The notes: generated by a model not told the origin, from the sequence alone. DNA of 35,661 bases from Pseudomonadota bacterium (GCA_017881245.1 JADGRC010000442.1:1-35661), one strand, 5' to 3'. Positions 1 to 8,786 are shown, numbered from the stretch's first letter. A program made the numbers and translations.

Positions 1-492
1 CCGGACGACGGCGTGTTCCCCAACAGCCGACTGCCGGTGATCGTCTATTCCGCAGCGCTGGCCACGCTGCCGGAACGAGATCCGGCGTCGGCATTCGAGG
101 CGCTGTTCGATCGAAACGGCTGGGGTGGATCATCCTGGCGCAATGGCCTGTTTCAAGCCCACCACTATCACAGCAGGGCGCACGAGGTGCTGGGCGTCTA
201 CATCGGCCGCGTGCGGATTCACCTCGGAGGACCGCGCGGCCTGGTGATCTCCGCCGGTGCCGGCGACGTCCTGGTGATTCCCGCCGGTGTGGCGCACATG
301 AACGCGGGCGCCAGCGCCGACTTTCGCGTCGTCGGAGCGTACCCGGCGGGCACGTCGCCCGACCTAAACTTCGGCAAGCGCGGCGAGCGACCACAAACGG
401 ACGTCAACATCGCGCGCGTCGCGCTCCCGACAATGGATCCCGTGGACGGCAAAGCAGGTCCGCTCCTGACACATTGGCGTCGCAAACCGTAG
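1..492 (+). CDS. Cupin-domain protein (YjlB-like), 5' end missing
   Basis: This is a small beta-barrel protein of the cupin superfamily; no substrate can be assigned. The reading frame is open to base 1, and the residues before the first internal GTG (position 13) read PDDG, which continues naturally into FPNSRLPVIVY as in YjlB-type cupins, so the true start lies left of the window. Cupin motif 1 is visible as HHYHSRAHEVLGVYIG (His-x-His, then Glu and Gly) and motif 2 as GDVLVIPAGVAHMN, the classical G-x5-P-x-G-x2-H-x3-N spacing. The metal-binding His, His, Glu and His are therefore all present. The C-terminus is short and hydrophilic. Nothing downstream appears co-transcribed; a 145-base gap follows. 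The family call is secure, the subfamily less so. Confidence 0.8.
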   Translation, partial: PDDGVFPNSRLPVIVYSAALATLPERDPASAFEALFDRNGWGGSSWRNGLFQAHHYHSRAHEVLGVYIGRVRIHLGGPRGLVISAGAGDVLVIPAGVAHMNAGASADFRVVGAYPAGTSPDLNFGKRGERPQTDVNIARVALPTMDPVDGKAGPLLTHWRRKP

Positions 493-637
493 AATGAATA
501 TTCCTTTGGAACATGTCGTGGTGGTGTCGTTGCAGAAAGATACGTGGCGCAAGTTCACTGCACGTGCGAAGTTCCGTGGGACAGATCGATCATAGGAAAC
601 CGCACCAAGCTCTTCGGGTCCAAAATGGAGGCTCGGT

Positions 638-1840
638 TTGACACGTCTGTCGCTTTTCGTCCCCCTTTTGTTCCTGACCGTCGGTGTCGCCTCGTGTGAT
701 ACGGCGGCACGTCCTTATTCCGGGGACGGGGCGACCGGCATCTTCGATGCTGGGGCGCCCCCCGACTCGTCAATCGCGGACATGGCAGCAACGGACGACG
801 CCGGGCCCGTCGCGGATGCTGCACCCGCGGTGGACATCGAATCCCTGGCGGATGCTGCACCCACGGCGGACCTTTCCAACATGGCGGAGACCGGGGTCGT
901 GCCCGACGCCATAGGCGAGCCCTCGTACGCAGCGTGTTCGTTCGGCAGCGGTATCGGACGCACACTGATCGCGGAAAGGGATCCCGTCCGGGATCTCTGC
1001 GTCGTTCTGGTTATCTCCCGGCCGGCTTTCGGCCAGCCGAGCGTAGACTCATCCGGTCTGGTAGTGCTTCCCCCAGGAATGGGGGTGGAATACGCTTTCG
1101 CGACCACGACCACGGGCTCCGATTGCCGGTTGACGGCCCCGCCGGCCGGCGCGGTATCGGCGATCACCGCGACAGGAGTCGTGACCATGACGAACCGCTT
1201 GGTGGACGTCGATGCGACGCTGACGTTTCCGGCCATCGATGGAGGTCCCAACAGTGAGCGCATCGTCGCCACGGCGCTTGATTCCTCGCCGGCGTGCCCA
1301 GGATGGCCGGGACCGCCCGTCGCGGATGGCGGTGCGGGTGGTGACGACGGGGCTGCGGTGTCCACACTCACGATCGATTTCACAGACCCTGGCGCGCACG
1401 TCTTCGCCGCGCAATGGCTGGTCTTTCAGCCCGACGAAAGCGGAACCGTCAATGTCCAGACGGAAATTGCCTCCTCGTGGTCCACACACCCACGCGCGGT
1501 GGAGGCACAGTCGCTGTCCTCGTGCGGCGCCGCGCTGAACGAGGCCGAATCGATCCGCAATCTTGAGGCCGCGGGTTTCCCCGAGTCGGCCAACCCGCCC
1601 CTGTCCAACATGCGATCGGTTCAGATCTCAGAGGTCGACCCAATTGCCTTTTGCACGGGCGTGCACCACGCGAGCGGAACTTGGACCTTCATCCATGACC
1701 CAGTCCTGCCCACACTGGACGCCGCCTCCGGGTTGGCGATCGGCACCATGACCATGTCCGAGGACGACGTGGACCTGGTCGCCGTGCTCTTCGACGGCGA
1801 CTCCGTCGTGCGCACTCTCCAGTACCAGACGTCGCCCTGA
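638..1840 (+). CDS. Secreted lipoprotein of unknown function with Asp/Ala-rich linker
   Basis: I do not recognise a functional family. The start is TTG, chosen because a GGAGG ribosome-binding site (627-631) sits six bases upstream and the protein then opens with a signal peptide, TRLSLFVPLLFLTVGVASCD, whose VASC lipobox predicts lipid attachment at the Cys. Residues about 25-90 form an acidic, Ala/Asp/Pro-rich linker containing a 12-residue duplication. The rest (about 95-400) looks like a compact, beta-rich extracytoplasmic domain with several Cys residues and no membrane segment. The nearest ATG upstream (625) is out of frame. The gene stands alone between the cupin gene and the convergent ThuA lipoprotein. 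Such linkers are common in myxobacterial surface lipoproteins; that comparison is from general knowledge. Confidence 0.75.
   Translation: MTRLSLFVPLLFLTVGVASCDTAARPYSGDGATGIFDAGAPPDSSIADMAATDDAGPVADAAPAVDIESLADAAPTADLSNMAETGVVPDAIGEPSYAACSFGSGIGRTLIAERDPVRDLCVVLVISRPAFGQPSVDSSGLVVLPPGMGVEYAFATTTTGSDCRLTAPPAGAVSAITATGVVTMTNRLVDVDATLTFPAIDGGPNSERIVATALDSSPACPGWPGPPVADGGAGGDDGAAVSTLTIDFTDPGAHVFAAQWLVFQPDESGTVNVQTEIASSWSTHPRAVEAQSLSSCGAALNEAESIRNLEAAGFPESANPPLSNMRSVQISEVDPIAFCTGVHHASGTWTFIHDPVLPTLDAASGLAIGTMTMSEDDVDLVAVLFDGDSVVRTLQYQTSP
812..862 (+). repeat. Direct repeat, 15-bp identical cores 36 bp apart
   Basis: The core GCGGATGCTGCACCC occurs at 812-826 and again at 848-862. The offset of 36 bp keeps the reading frame and gives a 12-residue protein repeat (ADAAPAVDIESL then ADAAPTADLSNM) in the lipoprotein linker. 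The near-identity at DNA level suggests recent duplication. Confidence 0.85.
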
Positions 1841-1923
1841 CAGTTCGTTCGTGTCCGCAACGACCAAGTGTGGGCTTACCGAAACGCGCCGGATCGAGCT
1901 GCGCGAGGTTCACATGCGCTTGC

Positions 1924-3024
1924 TCAACGGCCCGCGGCCCACCGGATTCCGTTCACCAGGTGCTGGCGGAACGGAGCCTCGGCGTAGCTCTCGGGGGTGT
2001 GGCCAAGGGCGGTGTAGAAGGACCGGGCACCACCGGCGGTCGTGCGCGCCCAGATGATGGGATGATCGGGCCCCATCCCGCCGCCCGAGTAGGTCGACTC
2101 GTCGACGGTGGCCAGCACAGTCACCTTGGGGCGGGGGTTGGTCACGAAGGCGTACCACTCGTCGCGGCGTGCCCAGGTCGTGGGCACACCCACCATGATG
2201 GGATGGTCGGGCGCCTCCACCCGGACGGTGGCCATCTGGATTTCGGGATGCATCTTGAAATAGGCGCCAATCAGGTCGCCGTAGAACGGCCAGTCGTATT
2301 CCGTGTCGGACGCCGAGTGAATGCCCACCGTACCGCCCCCCGCGGCCACCCACGATTCGAACGCCGCCTGCTGGGCGTCGTCGAGGATGTCACCCGAGGT
2401 TAGCGCGAAGACCACGACCTGGAACCGCATCAGGTTCGCCAACGTGAACACGCTCGCGTCTTCGGTGGCCTCGGCCTGGTATCCGCCCGCCGCTTGCAAG
2501 CTCATCAACGCGGCCACCGCCGTGGGGATCGAGGCATGGCGAAAACCGGCCGTGCGACTGAAAATCAATACGCGAAAGGGCGAAGACGCGGCGGGTCCCT
2601 CGGTGGAAACGATGTCGCTCGGCCCGGCTGCGGCCACATCGTGGGACGCCACATCTTGGGCGAAGCCGCCCTCGATCCCGGTGCCGTCGGCTTCGCCGCG
2701 CGCGTCAGTTTCGGCAGGGACGAACGTGGCGGCATCGACGGAATCTAGCGCTTCGTCGAGACCGGCATGACCTTCGCCTGCCGTCGGCAGGTCCTCGGCG
2801 CCCCGGAGATCCGTCACGGACATCCCCAAGTCGACAACGGTCGTGCTGCTCTCGGGTGTGCTCGGATCGGAACGGTCGGGGATGGCCGCGACGCCGTCCG
2901 CACCGGTGGCCGCGTCGACTCCGCTGACAACCTGCTTGTCCCGGCCGCCGCAACCGCCGGCCATGGAACCGAGCAGGATCGCGGAGCAGAGCTGCGCGAT
3001 TCTGACCATGGCAGGAGGCACCAT
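1924..3024 (-). CDS. ThuA-domain lipoprotein
   Basis: The protein has a lipoprotein signal peptide (MVPPAMVRIAQLCSAILLGS then MAGGC), a linker of about 115 residues rich in Asp, Ala, Gly and Thr, and a C-terminal ThuA-like domain (about residues 148-366). ThuA domains have a class I glutamine-amidotransferase-like fold and are linked to trehalose and other sugar metabolism, although the reaction is poorly defined. Visible family signatures are FRVLIFSRTAGFRHASI at the domain start, GGGTVGIHSASDTEYDWPFYGDLIGAYFKMHP in pieces around the core, and DHPIIWARTTAGGARSFYTALGH near the end. An alternative start at Met6 would give a shorter signal peptide. A 183-base gap holding a vapC relic separates it from the upstream SDR gene. 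Export and membrane anchoring suggest action on an extracellular or periplasmic carbohydrate; that is inference. Confidence 0.85.
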   Translation of the reverse strand: MVPPAMVRIAQLCSAILLGSMAGGCGGRDKQVVSGVDAATGADGVAAIPDRSDPSTPESSTTVVDLGMSVTDLRGAEDLPTAGEGHAGLDEALDSVDAATFVPAETDARGEADGTGIEGGFAQDVASHDVAAAGPSDIVSTEGPAASSPFRVLIFSRTAGFRHASIPTAVAALMSLQAAGGYQAEATEDASVFTLANLMRFQVVVFALTSGDILDDAQQAAFESWVAAGGGTVGIHSASDTEYDWPFYGDLIGAYFKMHPEIQMATVRVEAPDHPIMVGVPTTWARRDEWYAFVTNPRPKVTVLATVDESTYSGGGMGPDHPIIWARTTAGGARSFYTALGHTPESYAEAPFRQHLVNGIRWAAGR

Positions 3025-3130
3025 CGCGAATTCTTTTTACCACCCGCGTGCGGGCCGCGCTTGTGAACCGTCGGGAGGCGCGCCGCACACCAAGTCTCCA
3101 GGCGTCCGGGAACCATCGGGGGACAATAGT

Positions 3131-3207
3131 TCAGCCCGGAACGCGCGCGAACTCCTTATCGCTGTTGGTCACGACCACCAGATCGTAAGCAAGGACCGCG
3201 GTCCCAA
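3131..3207 (-). pseudogene. C-terminal relic of a VapC-type PIN toxin
   Basis: Directly after the SDR stop codon, the minus strand in another frame reads GTAVLAYDLVVV followed by TNSDKEFARVPG and then a stop. This closely matches the usual end of VapC toxins (LxLVTNNxxEFxRVPGLxxExW). The expected final Leu-x-x-Glu-x-Trp is missing in this frame. A second frame just downstream (about 3070-3100) encodes MVPGRLETW, which could be a frameshifted piece of the same tail. No catalytic acidic residues remain, so it cannot be functional. The SDR coding sequence occupies the place where the rest of vapC would lie, so the relic marks an old deletion or insertion junction. Short match; moderate confidence. 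Confidence 0.5.
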
Positions 3208-4227
3208 CTAACCCGCCTTGGTCAACACGTCGGCGCCGAGAAAATGCTCGCGGATGTACGCGACGGTGTCGAACAGCGTGTCGGTCGCGTCGCGGGCGAC
3301 GAAATCCAGATCGCGGGCGGCCTTGGTACTTTCGAAGAACCAGAAGTGGCCCGCCATGTCGACGCTCGCCGGCTCGAAGGGCGGGCTCTTTCCGAAGCCC
3401 CGATAAAGCGCCGCCTGCGCATGCGCGGCGAACAGCGGCACCTTGCCGCGCCCCTTCAACAACGGACCCGGTACTTTGCTCATGCGCTCCAGGCGCCCAA
3501 ACAGTTCGGCGAAGGTCCAGTTGGTGCCGCCCACCAGGTATCGCTGGCCGGGCGCGCCGCGCTCCATGGCCACCGGGAACACCGCCGCCGCGTCGCGCGC
3601 ATCGACGAAGTTCAGGCCACCCGCTGGTGTCATGGCAATCTCGCGTCCCAGGAACTGCAGGATAACGCGCGTCGAGCTGAGACGATCGTCGCCTGGCCCC
3701 AGCAACAGGCTGGGGTTCACGATGACCAACTCGACGGAGCCGCCACAGGCGCGACGGGCGGTCTCCTCCTGGTACAGCTTGCTGGCGTAGTAGGGCCAGC
3801 GGCTGATCAGATCGATCGGCGCCGGAGATTCCTCGTCCAGATGGGCATCGGTGCGTCTGGAAACGGCGATCGTGCCGCTGGTCGAGGCCATGACGATGCG
3901 ACGTACGCCGGCCGCCGCCGCGGCCTGGCACAAAACGCGCGTTCCGTTGACGTGAACGTCGTACATCCGGTGGGCGTCGTCCGGTTTCGACGAGACGAAA
4001 CCGGCCAAATGGTAGACGCGATCGATGCCCGCCAGGGCCGCGCTCACATCGGCGGGCGACGTCACCGACCCGCGCACGATCTCGACCCCCAGCTCGCCGA
4101 GCCAGGCCGGCGGCGGGCCCGACTGCAAGGCGCGCAGCCGCCGCTCGCCCCGGCCCACCAGATCGCGCACCAGATGGGCACCCAAAAAACCTGTGGCGCC
4201 GGTGATCAGAGTCGTCGCGTCGGACAT
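3208..4227 (-). CDS. Extended SDR NAD(P)-dependent reductase/epimerase, coupled to the acyl-reductase fusion gene
   Basis: This 339-residue protein belongs to the extended short-chain dehydrogenase/reductase family (3-beta-hydroxysteroid dehydrogenase/epimerase type). The Rossmann nucleotide loop is GATGFLG (residues 10-16), and the catalytic YxxxK is Y146-x-x-x-K150 in PYYASK, with Ser residues about 115-117 in the usual position. HLAGFVSS and DVHVNGTRVL are standard family motifs. The ATG lies in the sequence TGATG, where the TGA ends the upstream 1519-residue gene, so translation is very likely coupled. The frame stays open further upstream, but that extension only overlaps the large gene and lacks family sequence. 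By context it probably reduces a carbonyl or oxidises a hydroxyl on the lipid made by its partner; the substrate is not visible. Confidence 0.9.
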   Translation of the reverse strand: MSDATTLITGATGFLGAHLVRDLVGRGERRLRALQSGPPPAWLGELGVEIVRGSVTSPADVSAALAGIDRVYHLAGFVSSKPDDAHRMYDVHVNGTRVLCQAAAAAGVRRIVMASTSGTIAVSRRTDAHLDEESPAPIDLISRWPYYASKLYQEETARRACGGSVELVIVNPSLLLGPGDDRLSSTRVILQFLGREIAMTPAGGLNFVDARDAAAVFPVAMERGAPGQRYLVGGTNWTFAELFGRLERMSKVPGPLLKGRGKVPLFAAHAQAALYRGFGKSPPFEPASVDMAGHFWFFESTKAARDLDFVARDATDTLFDTVAYIREHFLGADVLTKAG

Positions 4228-7200
4228 CACGGCACCGCGCTCAGCACAGGACGTGGCGCGTTTGGCGAGCGCTGCTCCGCGCCGGCGAGAAGATTCCGCC
4301 CGTCCCACCCGCGCCGCGCCGAATCCAGATCCAGACGGGTCGTGATCCCGTCTCTCAGGTTCTCGACGATCCTTTGCGTCAGGGCGGCTATGAATCGCCA
4401 CGACTCCTGTTGGGATAGCCCGGAAGTCACCGTCCGCAACGATTCGATGGACAAAAACGGCCCAAACGCGACGCCGAGATCGCGCGATCGCGGGATGGCC
4501 GCGCCCTTGGGCATCGATTCGAACGTGCCGGCGACGTACGCCGGCAGCAACCCCACGCCCGACCGCAGGGCCAGATAGCCGAGGCTGGGCAGAAATTCGG
4601 CCATCTCGCCGGTCAAGGAGCGCGTCCCCTCGGGAAAGACGACCATGCTCTTGCCCCGGCGCAGGACCTGTTCGGCGGTGTCCATCGACTTTCGAATCGA
4701 TCCGGCGCGCTCCATCGGCACCAGGTTCGTGAAGTTCTTGAAGTAGGCGCGGCGATACCGGTTGCGAAAGAAATAGTCCGCCGCCGCCAGCGACGTGATG
4801 TCGCGGCCGGGAGGGCCAAGCGCGACCTTGATCAGGCCCATGTCCAGGTGCGAACAATGATTCGCCGCGACGATGAAGTTCGTGTTGAGGGGGACGTGTC
4901 CCTGTCCCGAGACCTTGGACGCGAGCACCCGACGGTAAAACAGTCTCTGCGCAACGCCCAGCCCGCGCTTGCCCACGCTGGCGAGGGGAGCGGGGACGAA
5001 GAGATCCGTCTCCGGGGATCCAGCGTCCGCGCGTCGAGGTCGCCCTGCCGGCGGCGTCGCCGCCGGGTCCTGCGCGCCCGCCCTCTTCTCGGGCAGCGCC
5101 GAGCGCGAAGCTCGGACCAGACGGTGAAGCCCCTGAACGTCACTCGCTCCCGTGAAATCCGTGCTCTCGGGGACCGAGATTCCGGCACCCTCCAACGCCA
5201 CGCCAAGCTCCGTGTACATCAAGCTGTCGAAGCCCAGGTGGTCGAGACGGCTGCGCGGGTGAACGTCGGAGCGCGACTTGCCGCTAACCTGGGCAACGAT
5301 GTCCAGCAGCCAACCAACCCCGGCTTCCTCGGGAGCCGTCTCGGCCACCATGGCTCCATCGGTGACCGCATTTTTTTGCAGGCGCAAGAGCTCAGCCACC
5401 ACGTCACGCCGCTTGACCTTGCGGGTGGCGGTCGTCGGCAGGTCGCCCTCCCACATGTGGACCGACTTCACGCGTTTCCAGAAGGGCAAGTCCGTCGAAA
5501 TCTTGCGAAAGTGCTCCTCGATCTTCTGGTGAATCGCATCACGCGAGAGCGTGGGGGCATCGTCATAGTTGGGCGCGACAGCGCATACCACGTGCTCGGC
5601 CGCGCCGTCGGGAAGGCCGACCACCGACAGTTCCTTGATGAAAGGGGATTCGCGGTACAGGTCCTCGATCTCATCCGGATACACGTTCTTGCCGTTCGAG
5701 TCGACGATGATCTCTTTCGACCGACCGACCAGGTAAAGGTTGCCGTCCTCGTCGAAGCGGCCGATGTCCCCCGTGTGAAACCACCCGTCCCGAATCGCCC
5801 CGGCAGTCGCCTGCTCGTCCTGCCAATAACCGGCCATCACGTTGCGCCCACGGGCGACGACTTCGCCCACGCCGGCGCCGTCGGCTTCGTGGATCTTGAC
5901 CTCGACGCCAGGCAGTGGTTGCCCCACGGACCCGGGCAAGGCTTTGCGCTTTGGCGACGTGACCGTCAAAACCGGGGCTGCCTCGGTCAGGCCATATCCC
6001 TCGAAGAAATCAAACCCCATGCCCACGAAGCTCTTCAAGACCTCTTGGGGCAAGGCGGACCCACCGCTGATCAGATATCGAATGCGCCCGCCGAATCCTT
6101 CGTGTACAGGCAGGAACAACAGCATTCCCAGGTCCAGTCCCGTGCGAGACCGCAGCTCGAAATTCGCGGTCATCAGGCCCTTCATCGCCGCCTCCAGCAA
6201 GGGCGATCGCTCCGAGAACCTCTGCAACACCCGGCGTCGCAAAAGATCCCACAGCGCAGGCACTCCGACGATGGACGTCACGTGACCTTTCTTCAAAGCC
6301 GACGCGATGGTCTCACCTGTCAACTCGGTCAAATACGTGATCTGGGCGCCCCGCGCGAGAGGCATCAGCAAACCCGCCGAGAACTCGAAGATGTGGTGAA
6401 GAGGTAAGACCGACAGCATCCCGTCATTGACACCAAATGCGAAGATCTTGGAGAGCTCCGACACCATGAACGTGAAGTTTCGATGCGTCAGCATCACGCC
6501 CTTGGGCTTGCCGGTGGTCCCCGACGTGAAGATCAAGGTGGCGACCGTGTCGGGATTGACCTTGGTGACCAGTGCCTTCGCCCGTTCGCGTTCCAGTGCC
6601 TCGTCGTGAATCTCGAAGGCTTGCCCGAGCGGCCAAACCCGCGTGGCCAGGTTCGCCTCGCCAAGCGCGCGCGCGAGCCCCGCACGCTTTTCGTGCAGAT
6701 CGTCGCCGATCAAGATGCCCGACGCCCCCGACGCCCGCGCCAGATTGACGATCTCGGCCACCGTCGATTCGTTGGCAATCGGAACCGCCGTCGCTCCCAC
6801 CTTCAGAATCCCGAAGTAGGCCATGCTCCATTCAGGACCGTTCTTGGCGAGCAGCATGATCCGCGTGCCCGCTTCCGTGCCTTCTCCGACCAGAAACGCC
6901 CCGACGCGCGTCGCCAGCTCTTGCAACTCGGAGTACTTGTAGATCTCCTCGCGCTGCCCGCGTTCGATGCGCACGGCGGGGCGCGTGGCGTGCAACTTGG
7001 TGGTGGTGTCGAACAGCTCCAGCAGATCGTGATAGCTGTAAACCTGCTTGGGCTTGGGCGCATAGGTCGAATCCAATTCGGGCAACACCCATTTCTCCAG
7101 CCCCGGAAAGTGGGTGTTCATCCAATAGTCGTACCAATCCAGATCCTCGGGCCCCCAGCACAGAAGCTGCCGATCGGCCGCCGGCATCCGGTCGCGCAGT

Positions 7201-8786
7201 GCCCGGATGTTGTCCGCGCGCAGAATGTATTCGTTCTCCAGGATGAACGGCTTGAACAACTCGATGTTCTCGCGCGCCTCGTCCGTGACGCGAACGACTT
7301 CGTCCAGCCCCTTGATGCCGCGGTCGATCCACTCGGTCAATCGTCCGGCCCCCCAACGCGGTCTCGTGCGGCCCAGCACCTTCGCCGTGCGCTTGGCGAC
7401 CCGATTCACGAGCGGCAACGATTTTCGTTCGTAGTCGTCCGGCGTCACGGGACGAAACTCCATGCGCGCGGCCAGCGCGTTCACAAATCGATTGCCGGTC
7501 TCCTTGCTCTGAAACCGCTTCCGCTTGTAAAGCCCGGTCAGCGTCACGATGCGCGCGATGCGCCCCGGGTTCAGATCACCGCTCGAAAGCTGATGGACCA
7601 GCTTCGGCTGTTCGACCATGACCTGTGCGGCGACCATCAACATCCCCGCGCAAACGTGATCCACTGGAACGATGTCCAGGATAAGCTTGTTAGACACAGG
7701 CAGGACGTTCTGCCCCTTCAAAGCCAGGTAAACCAGCGGCGCCGACGTCGTGAAACCCTCGTTCCAACCCTGGAACGGATACGCGACCGCGCTTTCGACG
7801 ATCGCGGGCCGCACGATTGATCGGAACATTCCCGTCTCGCGCGCAACCAACTGGTCGCCCATGCTCTTCGTGTACGTGTAGATGTTCGGCCAACCCCATG
7901 TTTGGGCGCGTTCCACCCCGCGACGCGTGGCCTCGGATCGGATCCACTCCTTGCGCTCGCGCGCCACGGCCAGACGCAGGGCCGATTCATCATCCGGATC
8001 CCGGCTCTCGTCGCGCAACCGGTCGCGCGCCTTTTGCCGCAAGCGCGCCAACACCTGAGCGTCGTCCGCCTCGGCACGGATGGCCGCCGCGATGCGATCG
8101 CTGTCGGAGATCTCCTGTTCGACCGAAAAAGTCGTTCCCGGCAATTCACCGCGGCGCGGGAAGTACCCGATCAACTCCTCGTCCTCCCACACCTCGCCCG
8201 ACCGGTTTCCCGCCACGAAACAGGTGCTCGTGTGGATCAGCGCCGGCCGCCGCATGCGCCGCACGAACGCTAGGACGTTCTTCGTACCCTCGACGTTCGT
8301 GCGCAACGCTGATTCAAGCGGCGGGTTGAACGTCACGCGGCCCGACGAATTGATCAGCACGTCGATGTCCCCCGCGACACGCGCGGCTTCGTCCTCCGAA
8401 AGACCGAGGTTCTTTTCAGTAATGTCGCCGTCGACCACCGCGACCTTGGTTTTCAAGAACGCCGCCAGTCCGTCGGCGCCGCCATGTTTCTCGCGCAGCG
8501 CATCGAACGCTGGCGACGTCACCACGCTGTTCCAGAACCGCGCTTCACTGGTCGTGCCCGACCCCCGCCTGACCATCACATAGGCCCGGCCTATCTGCGG
8601 AAAGCGATGCAGCAACATGCTGAGCAACACCTTTCCGACGAAGCCGGTGCTTCCGAGGATGAAGATGTTGCGCCCGCGAAAGATCTCCGACGGGGAAAGT
8701 GAGGACCCTACGCGGGGAGCGCGCATCACCGATTCGGTGTCGCTATTCGCCTTCCTTGGGCCGGGAACATGAGGCAAACGTTCCAT
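4227..8786 (-). CDS. Four-domain fusion: fatty acyl reductase - AMP-dependent acyl ligase - acyl carrier - PlsC acyltransferase
   Basis: This 1519-residue protein combines a complete set of fatty-acid activation, reduction and transfer domains. Residues about 36-560 are a male-sterility/fatty acyl-CoA reductase domain with the nucleotide motif GSTGFVG (45-51) and catalytic Y303-x-x-x-K307. Residues about 585-1135 are an acyl-CoA/acyl-ACP synthetase with the P-loop TSGTTGKPKG (754-763), YGLTEAAP (931-938), a TGD (1005-1007) and the C-terminal lysine region TATRKVKRR. Residues about 1155-1225 are a carrier domain with the phosphopantetheine serine S1188 in LGFDSL. A Pro/Ala-rich linker leads to a PlsC domain (about 1290-1480) with HX4D (H1310, D1315) and FPEGTRS (1384-1390). 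All key residues are present. No membrane segment or signal peptide is obvious. The start at 8786 lacks a good ribosome-binding site; Met21 (8726) is an alternative. The myxobacterial ether-lipid enzyme ElbD is a related concept from memory; domain order here should not be assumed identical. Confidence 0.95.
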   Translation of the reverse strand: MERLPHVPGPRKANSDTESVMRAPRVGSSLSPSEIFRGRNIFILGSTGFVGKVLLSMLLHRFPQIGRAYVMVRRGSGTTSEARFWNSVVTSPAFDALREKHGGADGLAAFLKTKVAVVDGDITEKNLGLSEDEAARVAGDIDVLINSSGRVTFNPPLESALRTNVEGTKNVLAFVRRMRRPALIHTSTCFVAGNRSGEVWEDEELIGYFPRRGELPGTTFSVEQEISDSDRIAAAIRAEADDAQVLARLRQKARDRLRDESRDPDDESALRLAVARERKEWIRSEATRRGVERAQTWGWPNIYTYTKSMGDQLVARETGMFRSIVRPAIVESAVAYPFQGWNEGFTTSAPLVYLALKGQNVLPVSNKLILDIVPVDHVCAGMLMVAAQVMVEQPKLVHQLSSGDLNPGRIARIVTLTGLYKRKRFQSKETGNRFVNALAARMEFRPVTPDDYERKSLPLVNRVAKRTAKVLGRTRPRWGAGRLTEWIDRGIKGLDEVVRVTDEARENIELFKPFILENEYILRADNIRALRDRMPAADRQLLCWGPEDLDWYDYWMNTHFPGLEKWVLPELDSTYAPKPKQVYSYHDLLELFDTTTKLHATRPAVRIERGQREEIYKYSELQELATRVGAFLVGEGTEAGTRIMLLAKNGPEWSMAYFGILKVGATAVPIANESTVAEIVNLARASGASGILIGDDLHEKRAGLARALGEANLATRVWPLGQAFEIHDEALERERAKALVTKVNPDTVATLIFTSGTTGKPKGVMLTHRNFTFMVSELSKIFAFGVNDGMLSVLPLHHIFEFSAGLLMPLARGAQITYLTELTGETIASALKKGHVTSIVGVPALWDLLRRRVLQRFSERSPLLEAAMKGLMTANFELRSRTGLDLGMLLFLPVHEGFGGRIRYLISGGSALPQEVLKSFVGMGFDFFEGYGLTEAAPVLTVTSPKRKALPGSVGQPLPGVEVKIHEADGAGVGEVVARGRNVMAGYWQDEQATAGAIRDGWFHTGDIGRFDEDGNLYLVGRSKEIIVDSNGKNVYPDEIEDLYRESPFIKELSVVGLPDGAAEHVVCAVAPNYDDAPTLSRDAIHQKIEEHFRKISTDLPFWKRVKSVHMWEGDLPTTATRKVKRRDVVAELLRLQKNAVTDGAMVAETAPEEAGVGWLLDIVAQVSGKSRSDVHPRSRLDHLGFDSLMYTELGVALEGAGISVPESTDFTGASDVQGLHRLVRASRSALPEKRAGAQDPAATPPAGRPRRADAGSPETDLFVPAPLASVGKRGLGVAQRLFYRRVLASKVSGQGHVPLNTNFIVAANHCSHLDMGLIKVALGPPGRDITSLAAADYFFRNRYRRAYFKNFTNLVPMERAGSIRKSMDTAEQVLRRGKSMVVFPEGTRSLTGEMAEFLPSLGYLALRSGVGLLPAYVAGTFESMPKGAAIPRSRDLGVAFGPFLSIESLRTVTSGLSQQESWRFIAALTQRIVENLRDGITTRLDLDSARRGWDGRNLLAGAEQRSPNAPRPVLSAVP

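Noticed and set aside
496-503. Palindrome GAATATTC after the cupin gene
   Set aside because: Only eight bases in a small A+T-rich pocket; no further sign of a regulator site.
3244-4578. Long plus-strand open frame opposite the SDR and fusion genes
   Set aside because: His/Arg/Gln-rich composition typical of an antisense shadow in high-G+C DNA; no recognisable domain.
4228-4857. N-terminal extension of the SDR frame
   Set aside because: It overlaps the PlsC part of the fusion gene, lacks SDR sequence, and the TGATG junction gives a natural start.
6483-7820. Long plus-strand open frame inside the fusion gene
   Set aside because: Antisense shadow; the minus strand encodes clear ligase and reductase motifs over the same stretch.
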